A stretch of 64,000 nt of DNA. Source: Hymenobacter negativus (GTDB lineage Bacteria; Bacteroidota; Bacteroidia; Cytophagales; Hymenobacteraceae). The DNA is taken from the NCBI RefSeq assembly GCF_017571495.1, contig NZ_JAGETZ010000003.1, forward strand, positions 310,001-374,000, in the 5' to 3' direction. A model generated the notes under the pieces. That model was given only the letters and a program-made list of their open reading frames with translations, ran no database searches and was not told where the DNA came from. Below, piece by piece: positions 35,677-44,023 of this stretch (positions within the stretch are counted from its first letter, which is position 1; every line of letters begins with the position of its first letter). A program made the translations under genes and the position numbers.

Positions 35677-36132
35677 TCAAGCCATTTCTTCCAGCTCCGT
35701 CAGGCCTTCGCCACTTGCCACAAATTCCTGAAGCAAGCCGAGGAGCTCGGCGCGGGTGTGGGGGCGCGGCACCAGCAGGCCGGGGCCATCGGGGGGCACG
35801 TAGCTAAGCAGCCTGCGCAGCACCGCGGCCGTGGCCGAACGAAAGCCCATGCGCCACTGCGGAAAAGCGCGTTCCCAGCACGGCCCCTCGTCGTACACCC
35901 GGCAGTTGTAGTGGCGAGGGTCGGCCACAATGCGGTTGTAATAGAGGTGGCGAACCGCCTCGCGCCGGCCCTCGATTACCTGCAAAAAACGGCCGTCGGG
36001 CGTGTAAAGCAACAGGCCCGAAATGTCCTGGTTCGCATTGCTGGTCCGGGCCTTACGCAGCATGGCCTCCATTTCCGGTGTCTCGAAAGGCACCATCGAT
36101 TGGCTTTGAAAAATGAGTTGATATGCGCCCAT
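35677..36132 (-). CDS. BLUF-domain protein lacking the photoactive tyrosine
   Basis: Read from the ATG at 36132 (MGAYQLIFQSQSM) the 151-residue protein aligns without gaps at its start with short BLUF photoreceptors such as PixD. The flavin-binding asparagine (Asn32 in TSNANQD) and glutamine (Gln51 in FLQVIEG) are kept, and RH and WRM motifs follow. The conserved Tyr8, which drives the BLUF photocycle by electron transfer, is Phe here (codon TTT). Loss of this residue normally abolishes the blue-light response. The C-terminal 50 residues are helical. It may be a light-blind flavin or partner-binding protein. A longer frame begins at 36165. Confidence 0.85.
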   Translation of the reverse strand: MGAYQLIFQSQSMVPFETPEMEAMLRKARTSNANQDISGLLLYTPDGRFLQVIEGRREAVRHLYYNRIVADPRHYNCRVYDEGPCWERAFPQWRMGFRSATAAVLRRLLSYVPPDGPGLLVPRPHTRAELLGLLQEFVASGEGLTELEEMA

Positions 36133-36165
36133 AGCATCCAGGAAAAATTGAACAAGCGAATGCAT

Positions 36166-36473
36166 GCCGGCCCAGCGCGGAATGCCACCAAAAAAGAGCG
36201 ACGAGCGTAATATTACCTTAATATTTTGCTTTGTATATGAGTAGCTTAAATATAAGCATTTTTATAAATGTATTTGAGGGCTAATTGTACGTAAATGCGT
36301 TCAAAAACAGCTAATCAGCTTCTGAAAAAGGAGGTAATAGCCACGAAGAAATAGCTGGGAAGCGGCGACTGGCAGCACCCGCTCCTCACGCCACAAGAAA
36401 TCTCCGAAACGGCCTTCCTGTCATCGAAATAGCGTCGAGTTTACGACCTTGTTGGTTTCAAGACTTTTTTCTG
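36166..36473. other. Intergenic region without recognised elements
   Basis: This 308-bp stretch between the BLUF and DUF3078 genes has an AT-rich core (about 36205-36310). I see no gene, no clear terminator and no tandem period. Confidence 0.5.
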
Positions 36474-37418
36474 ATGAAACAACTCGTCCTTTCGGCCCTC
36501 GTGGCCTTGCTAGTGGCCGCTTCTGCCCGCGCCCAAACCACGCCTACCGTCATCCCGGAACCAGTGCCCACCGCGCCCACGCCCGACCCGCTCTGGCGCA
36601 AGTCCCTCAAAACCGGCCTTGGCCTCAACGAATCGCTGCTCAGCAGCAACTGGCGCGGCGGGGGCGTCAACACCATCGGCTTCAATGCCCTGGCCAATGC
36701 CCGCGCCAACCGCAAGCTCGGCCCCCACAGCTTCGACAACGAGGCCGATTTTCTCTTTGCCTTCTCCGAAACCAAGGGCCTTGGCTACCGCAAAAACCAG
36801 GACCGGCTCTACCTCGACACCAAATACGGCCGCGCCATCAGCAGCAAGTGGGACATGTTTCTTTCCCTCAACCTGCTCACCCAGTTTGCCCCTGGCTACA
36901 AGTACGACACCGATGCGGCGGGCCTCGACCGGGCCCAGCTCACGTCCGATTTCTTCGCCCCTGGCTTCGTCACGGCCGCCTATGGGTTTGAGTTCCGCCC
37001 CGCGCCCTACTTCCACCTGCGCCTCGCGCCCTTCGCACCGCGCCTGACGGTGGTGAACCGCGCCGACCGCTTCGTGGCCGCCCTCGGCGATACACCCTAC
37101 GGCGTGAACCCCGGCCACAGCACCCGCTTCGAGGTATTGGCCGCCCAAATCCTGGCCGAACTCGATAAAAACATCAGCCCCAACGTCAACCTCAAGGCCC
37201 GCTACCTGCTGTTTGCTAACTATAAAAACGTTAACCCACAGGAAATTGACCACCGCCTCGACGTGGGCCTCACCGCCAAAGTGGGCAAATACGTGAACGT
37301 GGGCCTTACCGCCATCGCCCTCTACGACTACGACCAGGACAATGCCGTGCAGTTTTCCCAGGGCCTCACCATCGGGGTGGCTTATTCGGTGCAGAATTTT
37401 GTGGACGCGAAGAAGTAA
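36474..37418 (+). CDS. DUF3078 outer-membrane-like protein
   Basis: A 314-residue protein with a signal peptide (MKQLVLSALVALLVAASARAQ, cleavage near residue 21). The region from about residue 40 (WRKSLKTGLGLNESLLSSNW) to the end has alternating strands typical of a small beta-barrel and matches the Bacteroidota DUF3078 family, whose function is unknown. The final residues are not a T9SS signal. Confidence 0.8.
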   Translation: MKQLVLSALVALLVAASARAQTTPTVIPEPVPTAPTPDPLWRKSLKTGLGLNESLLSSNWRGGGVNTIGFNALANARANRKLGPHSFDNEADFLFAFSETKGLGYRKNQDRLYLDTKYGRAISSKWDMFLSLNLLTQFAPGYKYDTDAAGLDRAQLTSDFFAPGFVTAAYGFEFRPAPYFHLRLAPFAPRLTVVNRADRFVAALGDTPYGVNPGHSTRFEVLAAQILAELDKNISPNVNLKARYLLFANYKNVNPQEIDHRLDVGLTAKVGKYVNVGLTAIALYDYDQDNAVQFSQGLTIGVAYSVQNFVDAKK

Positions 37419-37622
37419 AAAAAAATCTAACTTGTGGTTGAAGGGTAAGCGCCGCCACTGGCATACACTACAATGCAAGGCTCTGGCGCGCTCACTTTGC
37501 CAGCAATGCAACAAATATTGGCGCCCACTTGGGGCTGCTGGGTGGCCCCTGCGCTGTGCCATCCCCACTGACGTTACCATTCCATGACGTGCCTGAGCAG
37601 TTTGACTGGTTTGAATAATCGA

Positions 37623-38690
37623 ATGAACACGACATCGAGCGTGAAAAAATGCTTGTGGGAACTACTAATGCTGGCGCTATTGGCCGGGCGCGGCTATGGG
37701 CAACAGCTGAAGAGCCGGGACGTGCGGCGAGAGGATTTTATCGTGGCGGGGCAGGCAGGCGAGCTTTCCGTACGGCGGGTAACGATAGGTGTGCCTGTGG
37801 CGGGCCGGCGGGTGCTGCTGCTGGTGCACGGCGGCGGGGCTGGTGGGGTAGCCTCTTTCGACTTGGCCGTGCCGGGCGGCTCTTTGGCTGCTGATTTGGC
37901 CGAGCGGGGCTTGACGGTGTATGTGCTGAACATCCGCGGGTGGGGCGGCTCGGCCGACCCACCCGTGGGGGCCACCGACACAACGTGCGTGAACCTGAGC
38001 TGCCGGGAAGCCGCCGACGACATTGCCCAAGTGGTACAGGCCGTGCGGCGGCGGGAGCGGGTGCAACAGGTGGCGCTGTTTGGTTGGGCCAGCGGCGGGC
38101 ATTGGGCCGGATATTACGCCAGTCACCACCCGCGCCGGGTCAGCCACTTCATCAGCCTGAACGCATTGTATGGAGTGCGGGCGCCGTGGCGCTTGCGGCC
38201 GGGCTTTGCGCGGCCCACCGACTCGACCCACTTCAACCGGGCGTTGGGACCGTGGCGGATGACGGGCGTGGCCGGTATGAGCCCGGCGGTGTGGGACCAG
38301 CTCATCCCGGTGGCCGACAAAGCCCAGTGGCGCGACCCTGCCGTGGCGCGTGCCTACGCCGAAACGGCCGTGGCCCTTGACCGGGGCAGCTCTACCCGAA
38401 CCCCGCCCACCTTGCGGGTGCCCGGTGGCTGGCGGGAAGAAAGTTTTTATCAGTCGCTGGGAGCTACCTACTGGCGTGCGCAGGCCTTGCGCATGCCGGT
38501 ACTGGCTCTGCGCGGGGAACTGGATTTCTGGTCGCGCCCTGCCGACCTAGCGGCCTTGGCGGCGGCGCTGCCTCCCAGCGGCCGGCACCGGACGGTGAGC
38601 TTGCCGCTGGCCACGCACTTCGTATTTCTGGACCGGGCCGACAAAGGTCGGGACCAGCTGCTGCGCGAAATTGTGGATTTTTTGCAGTGA
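37623..38690 (+). CDS. Secreted alpha/beta hydrolase with unusual nucleophile elbow
   Basis: The start at 37623 (MNTTSSVKKCLWELL) gives 355 residues and a signal peptide ending near GYGQ. The alpha/beta hydrolase fold is visible in VLLLVHGGGAGG (oxyanion region) and IRGWGGSADP. At the nucleophile elbow, where G-x-S-x-G is usual, the sequence is GWASGG: the nucleophile position holds Ala and Ser is one residue later. His near the end (ATHFVFLDR) could be the catalytic histidine. It may be an inactive hydrolase or one with a displaced serine. Substrate unknown. Confidence 0.75.
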   Translation: MNTTSSVKKCLWELLMLALLAGRGYGQQLKSRDVRREDFIVAGQAGELSVRRVTIGVPVAGRRVLLLVHGGGAGGVASFDLAVPGGSLAADLAERGLTVYVLNIRGWGGSADPPVGATDTTCVNLSCREAADDIAQVVQAVRRRERVQQVALFGWASGGHWAGYYASHHPRRVSHFISLNALYGVRAPWRLRPGFARPTDSTHFNRALGPWRMTGVAGMSPAVWDQLIPVADKAQWRDPAVARAYAETAVALDRGSSTRTPPTLRVPGGWREESFYQSLGATYWRAQALRMPVLALRGELDFWSRPADLAALAAALPPSGRHRTVSLPLATHFVFLDRADKGRDQLLREIVDFLQ

Positions 38691-38771
38691 CGGCCCCACC
38701 GCTGATGCGGAAGCGTTGAGTGAAATCTTAGAAGTTGTGGGAGAATAGAAGCGCTATTTATACTCTGGCGC

Positions 38772-39030
38772 ATGTCACGCCGTGCTTATCCCACAGATTT
38801 AATCGATGCGGAATGGGTTCTGGTGGAGCCCTACGTCGCCACGAACGGATACGGCCGCCCGCTGCTGGGTCATTGAGCGCACCTTTGCCTGGCGGGGCAA
38901 GTACCGGCGCGTGGCCGGCCCCGATTACGAAACCAATCCACGAAATAGTGAGGCGTGGATTAAAGTATGTCTCAGCAACTTGATGTTGCGTCGGCTGGCC
39001 AAGCGAACAATATCCAAACCTGACGATTAA
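38772..39030 (+). pseudogene. IS5-family transposase remnant (internal deletion plus frame change)
   Basis: The first 28 or so codons (MSRRAYPTDLIDAEWVLVEP) are the N-terminus of an IS5-type transposase (DUF4096 region). From about 38860 another frame reads CWVIERTFAWRGKYRRVAG, SEAWIKVCLSN and LMLRRLAK, the C-terminal end with the third catalytic residue (Glu in VIERTF). The central part with the first two catalytic aspartates is missing. The insertion is dead. I could not define its terminal inverted repeats. Confidence 0.8.
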
Positions 39031-39036
39031 CTTATC

Positions 39037-40524
39037 CTATACCCTCTTAAGCCGGACGGCCCGGCGACGATTTTCAATGGCTCCTTTCACCGTCAGCAGC
39101 AAATCAACGGCGCTGATTAGGACGAAGGGGTACGCAATGGCGAAGTAGCGGGCATCCACCAAATGGATGATTAGGCAGAACAGGCCGATGAGGTAAAGCG
39201 GAACAATCTTTACAATCAGGGCGGCAAAATTGGGGCGCCATCCCAACAGCAGGGTGCCTGCGAGTCCTAGCGCAACCAGCGCCAGGTACCACAGATGAAC
39301 CAGGATTTTCAGGCCTTTTTGCCAGGGCGGTAGCTGCGCGAATGGGGCCGGAAAGAGGTAGTCGCCGGGGTGCGCAAACAGCAAGCCATAAGCCAGCTTG
39401 AAGGGCACGAGCACAAAGGCTCGCATGGGCCGTGTGCGCTGAAAAGCCTGCTTGTAGGCCACCAGGGCCCGTCGCGCCCTGGCCTCGGCCACTTGCCGGG
39501 GGGCAGGGGGGAGTGTGCTGTCCTGGGCCACCCCGAGGTAGCGCCTTACCAGCACCAACGAGTCGTAGGTAAAGGCTGGAGGCGCGATTTTGCCCGCTTC
39601 GCCCCGGAAATTGGGGGAGGAGTCCGTGGCGGGCTTGTAGAACCAGGCCATGTCGGTATCCGGCCGCCACCACGCATGCTCTTCCCCAATAGCGCCCATG
39701 AACTCGTTCAGCTCATTGAGGGCGGGCGCGGTTTTGTAGCCGGCCCAGGTGTTGCTTTGCAGGGGTACCAGGTGGTGGTACCAGGGCCAGTTGCGGGCCA
39801 CCCACGCCCCATCGGCCACCAGAAAAGGCAACAGGAGCAGAGCCCCCCGCAGCAGGCCCTGCCGCAGCCCGGGCCCGCGGCCGCCCGCCTCCACCAGCGG
39901 GCGCAAGACATACCAGCCGGCCAGCAGCCCCAGCAGGGGAGCCAGAAACGGACGCAGAAAAACCATCCAGGCCAGCCAGCAGCCGATGCGGAGCACGGCG
40001 CCCGCGGGCGCGGGCCGCTGCCCCTGGCAAAACGCATGCACCCCAATGATTAAAGCACTGATGGCGAAGCTTTCGCTGAGCAGCCGGATGTCGAACACCG
40101 TGGTGAAGGTATTGGCCGCATAAAGCAGTACCGTCCACTGAAACGCCGCCGAGCGCTGCGTGGCTTGCTGGGCCAGCCGCCCCAGGCAGTACAGGGCCCA
40201 CAAGCTCAGCACAAGCTGCAGCAGGACCACGCCATCGGCCGCCCCGCCGGGGCCCCATACCAGCCGCAACGCCCCGTATACCACGCCGTAGCCCGGCATG
40301 CGCCCGGCATAGGTTTCGAGCCGGGACAGGTCCTGCGCGTAAATGCCGTGCCGGAAGAGGTTTTCGACCGGGTCGAGGTAGGAAAAGGTATCGCCGCCGC
40401 GCACGGCGAAAACCCCACCTGCCGCGCTGCCACCCGAATAGCTGGGATGAATCAGGAAAGCCAAGCCCAGCTTGATGCAGCAGGCCAAACCAAAAAACAG
40501 CCACTCTTTGCGCGTCATGCTCAT
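39037..40524 (-). CDS. Polytopic membrane protein, glycosyltransferase-39-like
   Basis: From the ATG at 40524 (MSMTRKEWLFFGL) the product has 495 residues with about ten hydrophobic segments. Between the first two membrane helices it has an acidic loop (GGDTFSYLDPVENLFRHG), a place where PMT/ArnT-like glycosyltransferases of the GT-C fold carry catalytic acids. It may transfer sugars from lipid carriers on the periplasmic side, but I cannot name the family. The frame is open upstream to 40686, but that part is proline/glycine-rich and unlike a leader. Confidence 0.65.
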   Translation of the reverse strand: MSMTRKEWLFFGLACCIKLGLAFLIHPSYSGGSAAGGVFAVRGGDTFSYLDPVENLFRHGIYAQDLSRLETYAGRMPGYGVVYGALRLVWGPGGAADGVVLLQLVLSLWALYCLGRLAQQATQRSAAFQWTVLLYAANTFTTVFDIRLLSESFAISALIIGVHAFCQGQRPAPAGAVLRIGCWLAWMVFLRPFLAPLLGLLAGWYVLRPLVEAGGRGPGLRQGLLRGALLLLPFLVADGAWVARNWPWYHHLVPLQSNTWAGYKTAPALNELNEFMGAIGEEHAWWRPDTDMAWFYKPATDSSPNFRGEAGKIAPPAFTYDSLVLVRRYLGVAQDSTLPPAPRQVAEARARRALVAYKQAFQRTRPMRAFVLVPFKLAYGLLFAHPGDYLFPAPFAQLPPWQKGLKILVHLWYLALVALGLAGTLLLGWRPNFAALIVKIVPLYLIGLFCLIIHLVDARYFAIAYPFVLISAVDLLLTVKGAIENRRRAVRLKRV

Positions 40525-41033
40525 TAGTAGCCAAAGGAATTGATGCAAGGCGGGGTAAAAACCATCGGCTAAAAGTACACCCCCACCCCGATTTGAACCG
40601 CCATCCAAGCAACCAGACAGGTAGTGCCTGGCCCGGCCACGCCCCGGCGGCGGGCACGGCATCGCATAGCCAAAGTGGCTGGGCAATATGCCCGGTAAGC
40701 ATGATTAGTGCAACGGTAATTTGAAAAAATGCTGTTTATGAGTGTACGGGAGCTCGGGATGAGTGTACGGGAACTGTAGACGAGGCTACGAGGGCCCGGG
40801 ACGGGTGTACGGATGCAATGGCGGGCACTACGGGAGCGGGAGCGGCGGCTACGGTTGCCGAGGTGCTCCGTACGGGAGCCCAAGCAGTACCTACGGGCTT
40901 ATTGGGCGTGGGAATTGGCTTGCTTTTGCTTGATAAATAAGGTAAATATGGTAATTATTGTGCAGCTTGCTGCGGGGCTCGATGGTCGGGCTTCGGCAGC
41001 CGTGCCCAGCGGCATCTTTATCTACCACAATCG
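40525..41033. other. 509-bp intergenic region holding array B
   Basis: The region separates divergent genes. It holds the 21-bp array B (40745-40912), preceded by about 200 bp of ordinary sequence and followed by an AT-rich stretch (40920-40960). No protein gene with a credible start was found. Confidence 0.6.
40745..40912. repeat. Degenerate 21-bp tandem array B (8 units)
   Basis: TACG begins at 40745, 40766, 40787, 40808, 40829, 40850, 40871 and 40892, exactly every 21 bases. Position 14 is G in all eight units, position 9 is C in seven and position 5 is G in seven; the core is TACGGGAGC. The seven bases before the first unit (ATGAGTG) repeat the end of that unit. The composition is GC-rich, opposite to array A, but the period is the same. 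Two frames are open across most of it without a start codon, so decayed heptad coding cannot be fully excluded. Confidence 0.85.
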
Positions 41034-41720
41034 ATGAAACAGATTCAGGTCAAAGCCAATTACTCCATGTCGCAGGGCGACCTCATCCTGCTTTGCCACC
41101 TCAAGGCCGATTTCATGGACCGCGACGCTGGGGCTTTCGAAACACGCGGCATCAAGCCGGCCCGCGTAGAGGCCCTGCGCAAGCAGGCCGATGCCGCCGC
41201 TAACCTGCCCAGCGACGAGCAGCTCGACTACGCCAAGCAAGCCCTCACCGAGGCTGTTGCCACCCAGCGCGGCGTGGTGGAAAGCGGCATGGCCACGCTC
41301 ATGAGCCAGGTGGCCATCGTGCACGACAACCGCAGCCTGGCCTACAAAGCCTTCGGCAGCGCCAGCCTTTACGACGACAGCGAGGGCGAGTTCTACGTGA
41401 ACATGGGCCACCTGCTCGACTGGGCCAATGCCCGCGCCGACGAATACGTTGTGCAGGGCCTCACCTTGGCCCAGCTCCAGGCCCTGGAAACCGAAACCGA
41501 AAAATACCTGCTGGCCCTCAAGGCTCAGCGCCAGGCCATTTCAGGCCGCAGCGCCACCACCCAGGCCCGCCAAATTGCCCTCAATGCCCTCTACGACGAG
41601 TTGGCTGCCCTCTGCGGCATCGGCCAGGGCCTCTTCAAGCAAACCGACGTGAGCAAGTACGACGACTACGTCATTAACCCCGCCGCAGAATCGGGCACGC
41701 CCCCCGAAACGCTGCCGTAG
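41034..41720 (+). CDS. Alpha-helical protein of unknown function
   Basis: A 228-residue protein rich in Ala, Leu, Gln and Glu, predicted to be almost entirely helical, with no signal peptide or membrane segment. I do not recognise a family. It follows array B and is closed by a strong terminator, so it is a single-gene unit whose promoter must lie in or just after the array. Confidence 0.7.
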   Translation: MKQIQVKANYSMSQGDLILLCHLKADFMDRDAGAFETRGIKPARVEALRKQADAAANLPSDEQLDYAKQALTEAVATQRGVVESGMATLMSQVAIVHDNRSLAYKAFGSASLYDDSEGEFYVNMGHLLDWANARADEYVVQGLTLAQLQALETETEKYLLALKAQRQAISGRSATTQARQIALNALYDELAALCGIGQGLFKQTDVSKYDDYVINPAAESGTPPETLP

Positions 41721-41737
41721 GCGTGCGCGCTTGTCAC

Positions 41738-41776
41738 AAAAAGCGCCGGAACCCCTGGGGATTCCGGCGCTTTTTT
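41738..41776 (+). terminator. Strong rho-independent terminator
   Basis: AAAAAGCGCCGGAA pairs with TTCCGGCGCTTTTT around a CCCC/GGGG-containing loop, followed by T6. It ends the preceding plus-strand gene. Confidence 0.9.
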
Positions 41777-41837
41777 GGTGGAGCTACGTCGGTGGAAATG
41801 CGGCAGCAGCAGGATTCAGCACCACACCAATAGGCCA

Positions 41838-42893
41838 CTAATCGTTATCCGCCTCGTTGTTTGGCTTGGGAACGGCAATTGTTGGCAGTTCCTCACCCAG
41901 TGATTTGGCAACCTGATAATGTGACCAATTTTCTATTTCCTGCCCTCCGTAAATAATCATTCTTACGGCTACGTCTTTGGTGTCCATGTCGCCAACGTAC
42001 ATTCTCAGATGGTCAGGGACATGCTCATAGCTGGTTTTTAGCCGCTGGACATTGGCAATAGTTGGGTTGGCTAAATAATTTTCATAGTCTTGCCTGCACA
42101 TATTAATGGCTGAAGGCTGGCCATTTAATTCCCTAATGAAATCTTTGATTTCAAGTAGCTTATTCTCGATAGCTATACTGAACGAAGCTTCGGTTGCGAT
42201 GAAACTACCAAGGCCATGAATGTATACTGCTGAATTAGTAGGAATTTCTGATACAATTTCTCCGCGCTCAATTAGCTCTTCAAAATCAGCCAAGCCTAAA
42301 TAATAGGGCGCTTCTACTCTCGAAATCAGTATTGAGCTATCTGCAAATGCGCTGACCCTTATTAGGTAATAGGAGTTATCTTTTTTCTGAAACAGATTAA
42401 TACTATCTCCATTTACTTTTTCAGGAAATGGGTCATTAGGATAACGTTTCAGCTCTTTATAAACGGTGCCATTTCCACTTTCACCTATTCTAGTGCCATT
42501 AATGACCTTTTGGCTATAATGGTATATGTTTTCCAGCTTGGGATTAAGCTCTCGAATTATTTCCTGGACATATTCGATAAAACTGTTTTTATTGAACAGC
42601 CAATCCCCATGCTGAATTTCCCAGCTTCCCAGCCCGTGGATGGATATTGACTCACCATCGGGAATGCTAAGTGACACCCATCCCTTGTTTACATCTTTCT
42701 TGAAGTACTCAAAGTCTTCAAAATTCCAGCATGAAACCCTACCATTCTCATACACATCGATGTCGACTAAGAAATAGCTTCCATTATGAATAATTGCTGG
42801 TATAGCAACCCCTTCAATCGTTTGAACTCTAAATACTCTGGTAGAAGGCTTAATCATGTTGCTGGCTTTTCGTTTAAATAGATTAAAACTCAT
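41838..42893 (-). CDS. AT-rich two-domain protein of unknown function
   Basis: This 351-residue protein has clearly lower GC than its neighbours. Two related halves can be aligned: each has a hydrophobic strand region, an acidic DFE..KK/ER segment, an IHGLGS motif (residues about 88-93 and 225-230) and an aromatic-acidic helix ending in IRELN. A C-terminal tail of about 90 residues follows. The build resembles immunity-type or DUF7638-like proteins linked to polymorphic toxins, but no toxin gene is adjacent. It is probably a recent acquisition. Confidence 0.7.
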   Translation of the reverse strand: MSFNLFKRKASNMIKPSTRVFRVQTIEGVAIPAIIHNGSYFLVDIDVYENGRVSCWNFEDFEYFKKDVNKGWVSLSIPDGESISIHGLGSWEIQHGDWLFNKNSFIEYVQEIIRELNPKLENIYHYSQKVINGTRIGESGNGTVYKELKRYPNDPFPEKVNGDSINLFQKKDNSYYLIRVSAFADSSILISRVEAPYYLGLADFEELIERGEIVSEIPTNSAVYIHGLGSFIATEASFSIAIENKLLEIKDFIRELNGQPSAINMCRQDYENYLANPTIANVQRLKTSYEHVPDHLRMYVGDMDTKDVAVRMIIYGGQEIENWSHYQVAKSLGEELPTIAVPKPNNEADND

Positions 42894-42923
42894 CGGGAAG
42901 GGGTGGGAATGGTATTCAATAAT

Positions 42924-43952
42924 TTACCGCAGCGCGTAAATCCGCTCAATTATCTCCACCACTTTTAAGCCCTCCAACGCATTGGTGGTGGCAAAGCTGC
43001 GGCGCTGCACGGTGTCCACCACGTTTTCGATGACCTGCACGTGGTTGGCGGCTGAGCCCTGGAAAGGGCCGTAGTCGTTGGCGGGGCTGGTGGGGGGCAG
43101 CGCGGGCATCTGGTAGCCTTCCAGGTGGCAATATTCTACCTTGTCCATGTACTGGCCGGCAATGCGCAGGCTGCCGCGCTCGGCCACCACGGTGAGGGAA
43201 CTTTCGAGGTTGCGGTCCCACACGGCGGTGCTGTAGCTGAGCGTGCCGCTGCCGCCGCGCACAAGGTCGAAGGTGACGAGGCCGCTGTCTTCGAACTCGG
43301 TCAGCCCTTCGTGAGTGAAGTCCCGAAACCGGGCCGAAATATTGGCGATGTCGCCAAACACCCAGTACAGCAAATCGACGAAATGGCTGAACTGGGTGAA
43401 GAGCGTGCCGCCGTCCAGCGCCTGGGTGCCCTTCCAGCCGCCGGGCCTGTAGTAGCGCGCATCCCGGTTCCAGAAGCAATTCAGCTGCACCAGAAACACC
43501 TGGCCCAGGCGGCCCTCGTCGTACACCTGCTTCAGCCAGGCCGCCGGGGGCGAATAGCGGTTCTGCATCACCCCAAACACCAGTCGGCCCGTTTGCAGGG
43601 CCGTGTGCACAATGGTTTCGGCATCGGCCTTGTGCAGCGCAATGGGCTTTTCGATGACGACATGCAAGCCGTGACGCAGGCCGGCCACTGCCTGCGGGGC
43701 GTGCAGGCCGTTGGGCGTAGCCACTGTAAGGACATCAGCCGCAGGACCAGTTTGCAGGTATTCTTCGAGCGAAGCAAAGAACGGCACGCCGGGAAACTCC
43801 GCCGCGAGGCTGGGCTGCAAGTCGGCGCGCACGTCAATCAGCGCCGTTAGCGCGGCGCCAGTGTGGCGGGAAACCAGCGCGGCGTGGCGGCGGCCAATGT
43901 GGCCCACGCCACAGATGGCGAAACGGACAGAAGTCAGTGTAGAAACTTGCAT
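42924..43952 (-). CDS. Gfo/Idh/MocA-family sugar dehydrogenase
   Basis: A 342-residue protein with the N-terminal NAD-binding motif GVGHIG (residues 15-20) and the family EKP motif at 101-103, followed by the C-terminal substrate domain (GGTLFTQFSHFVDLLYWVFGD). The neighbouring aminotransferase makes a nucleotide-sugar role likely, as in WlbA/WbpB oxidation of UDP-GlcNAcA at C3. The exact substrate is inferred from context only. Confidence 0.85.
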   Translation of the reverse strand: MQVSTLTSVRFAICGVGHIGRRHAALVSRHTGAALTALIDVRADLQPSLAAEFPGVPFFASLEEYLQTGPAADVLTVATPNGLHAPQAVAGLRHGLHVVIEKPIALHKADAETIVHTALQTGRLVFGVMQNRYSPPAAWLKQVYDEGRLGQVFLVQLNCFWNRDARYYRPGGWKGTQALDGGTLFTQFSHFVDLLYWVFGDIANISARFRDFTHEGLTEFEDSGLVTFDLVRGGSGTLSYSTAVWDRNLESSLTVVAERGSLRIAGQYMDKVEYCHLEGYQMPALPPTSPANDYGPFQGSAANHVQVIENVVDTVQRRSFATTNALEGLKVVEIIERIYALR

Positions 43953-43965
43953 GTTAGGAAATCAT

Positions 43966-44017
43966 CGCCCAGAGTTTAAGAATCGAAACGCTCTTTTCGC
44001 TTCTTAAACTCTGGGCG
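43966..44017 (-). terminator. 17-bp stem-loop between aminotransferase and dehydrogenase genes
   Basis: CGCCCAGAGTTTAAGAA (43966-43982) pairs perfectly with 44001-44017. It begins seven bases after the aminotransferase stop. It has no clear T tail on the minus strand, so it may attenuate expression of the dehydrogenase or protect message ends. Confidence 0.6.
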
Positions 44018-44023
44018 AAATAA

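Noticed and set aside
36230..36320. Possible third 21-bp array in the AT-rich intergenic core
   Set aside because: Spacing of the AGCT/GGCT strings is 36 and 30 bases, with no shared period.
36510..37580. Minus-strand 356-codon frame opposite the DUF3078 gene
   Set aside because: Antisense shadow; the plus strand has a signal peptide and a family match.
37342..37587. Plus-strand 81-codon frame with a CxxC-like string after the DUF3078 gene
   Set aside because: It begins inside the DUF3078 gene, has no start context, and shows no domain.
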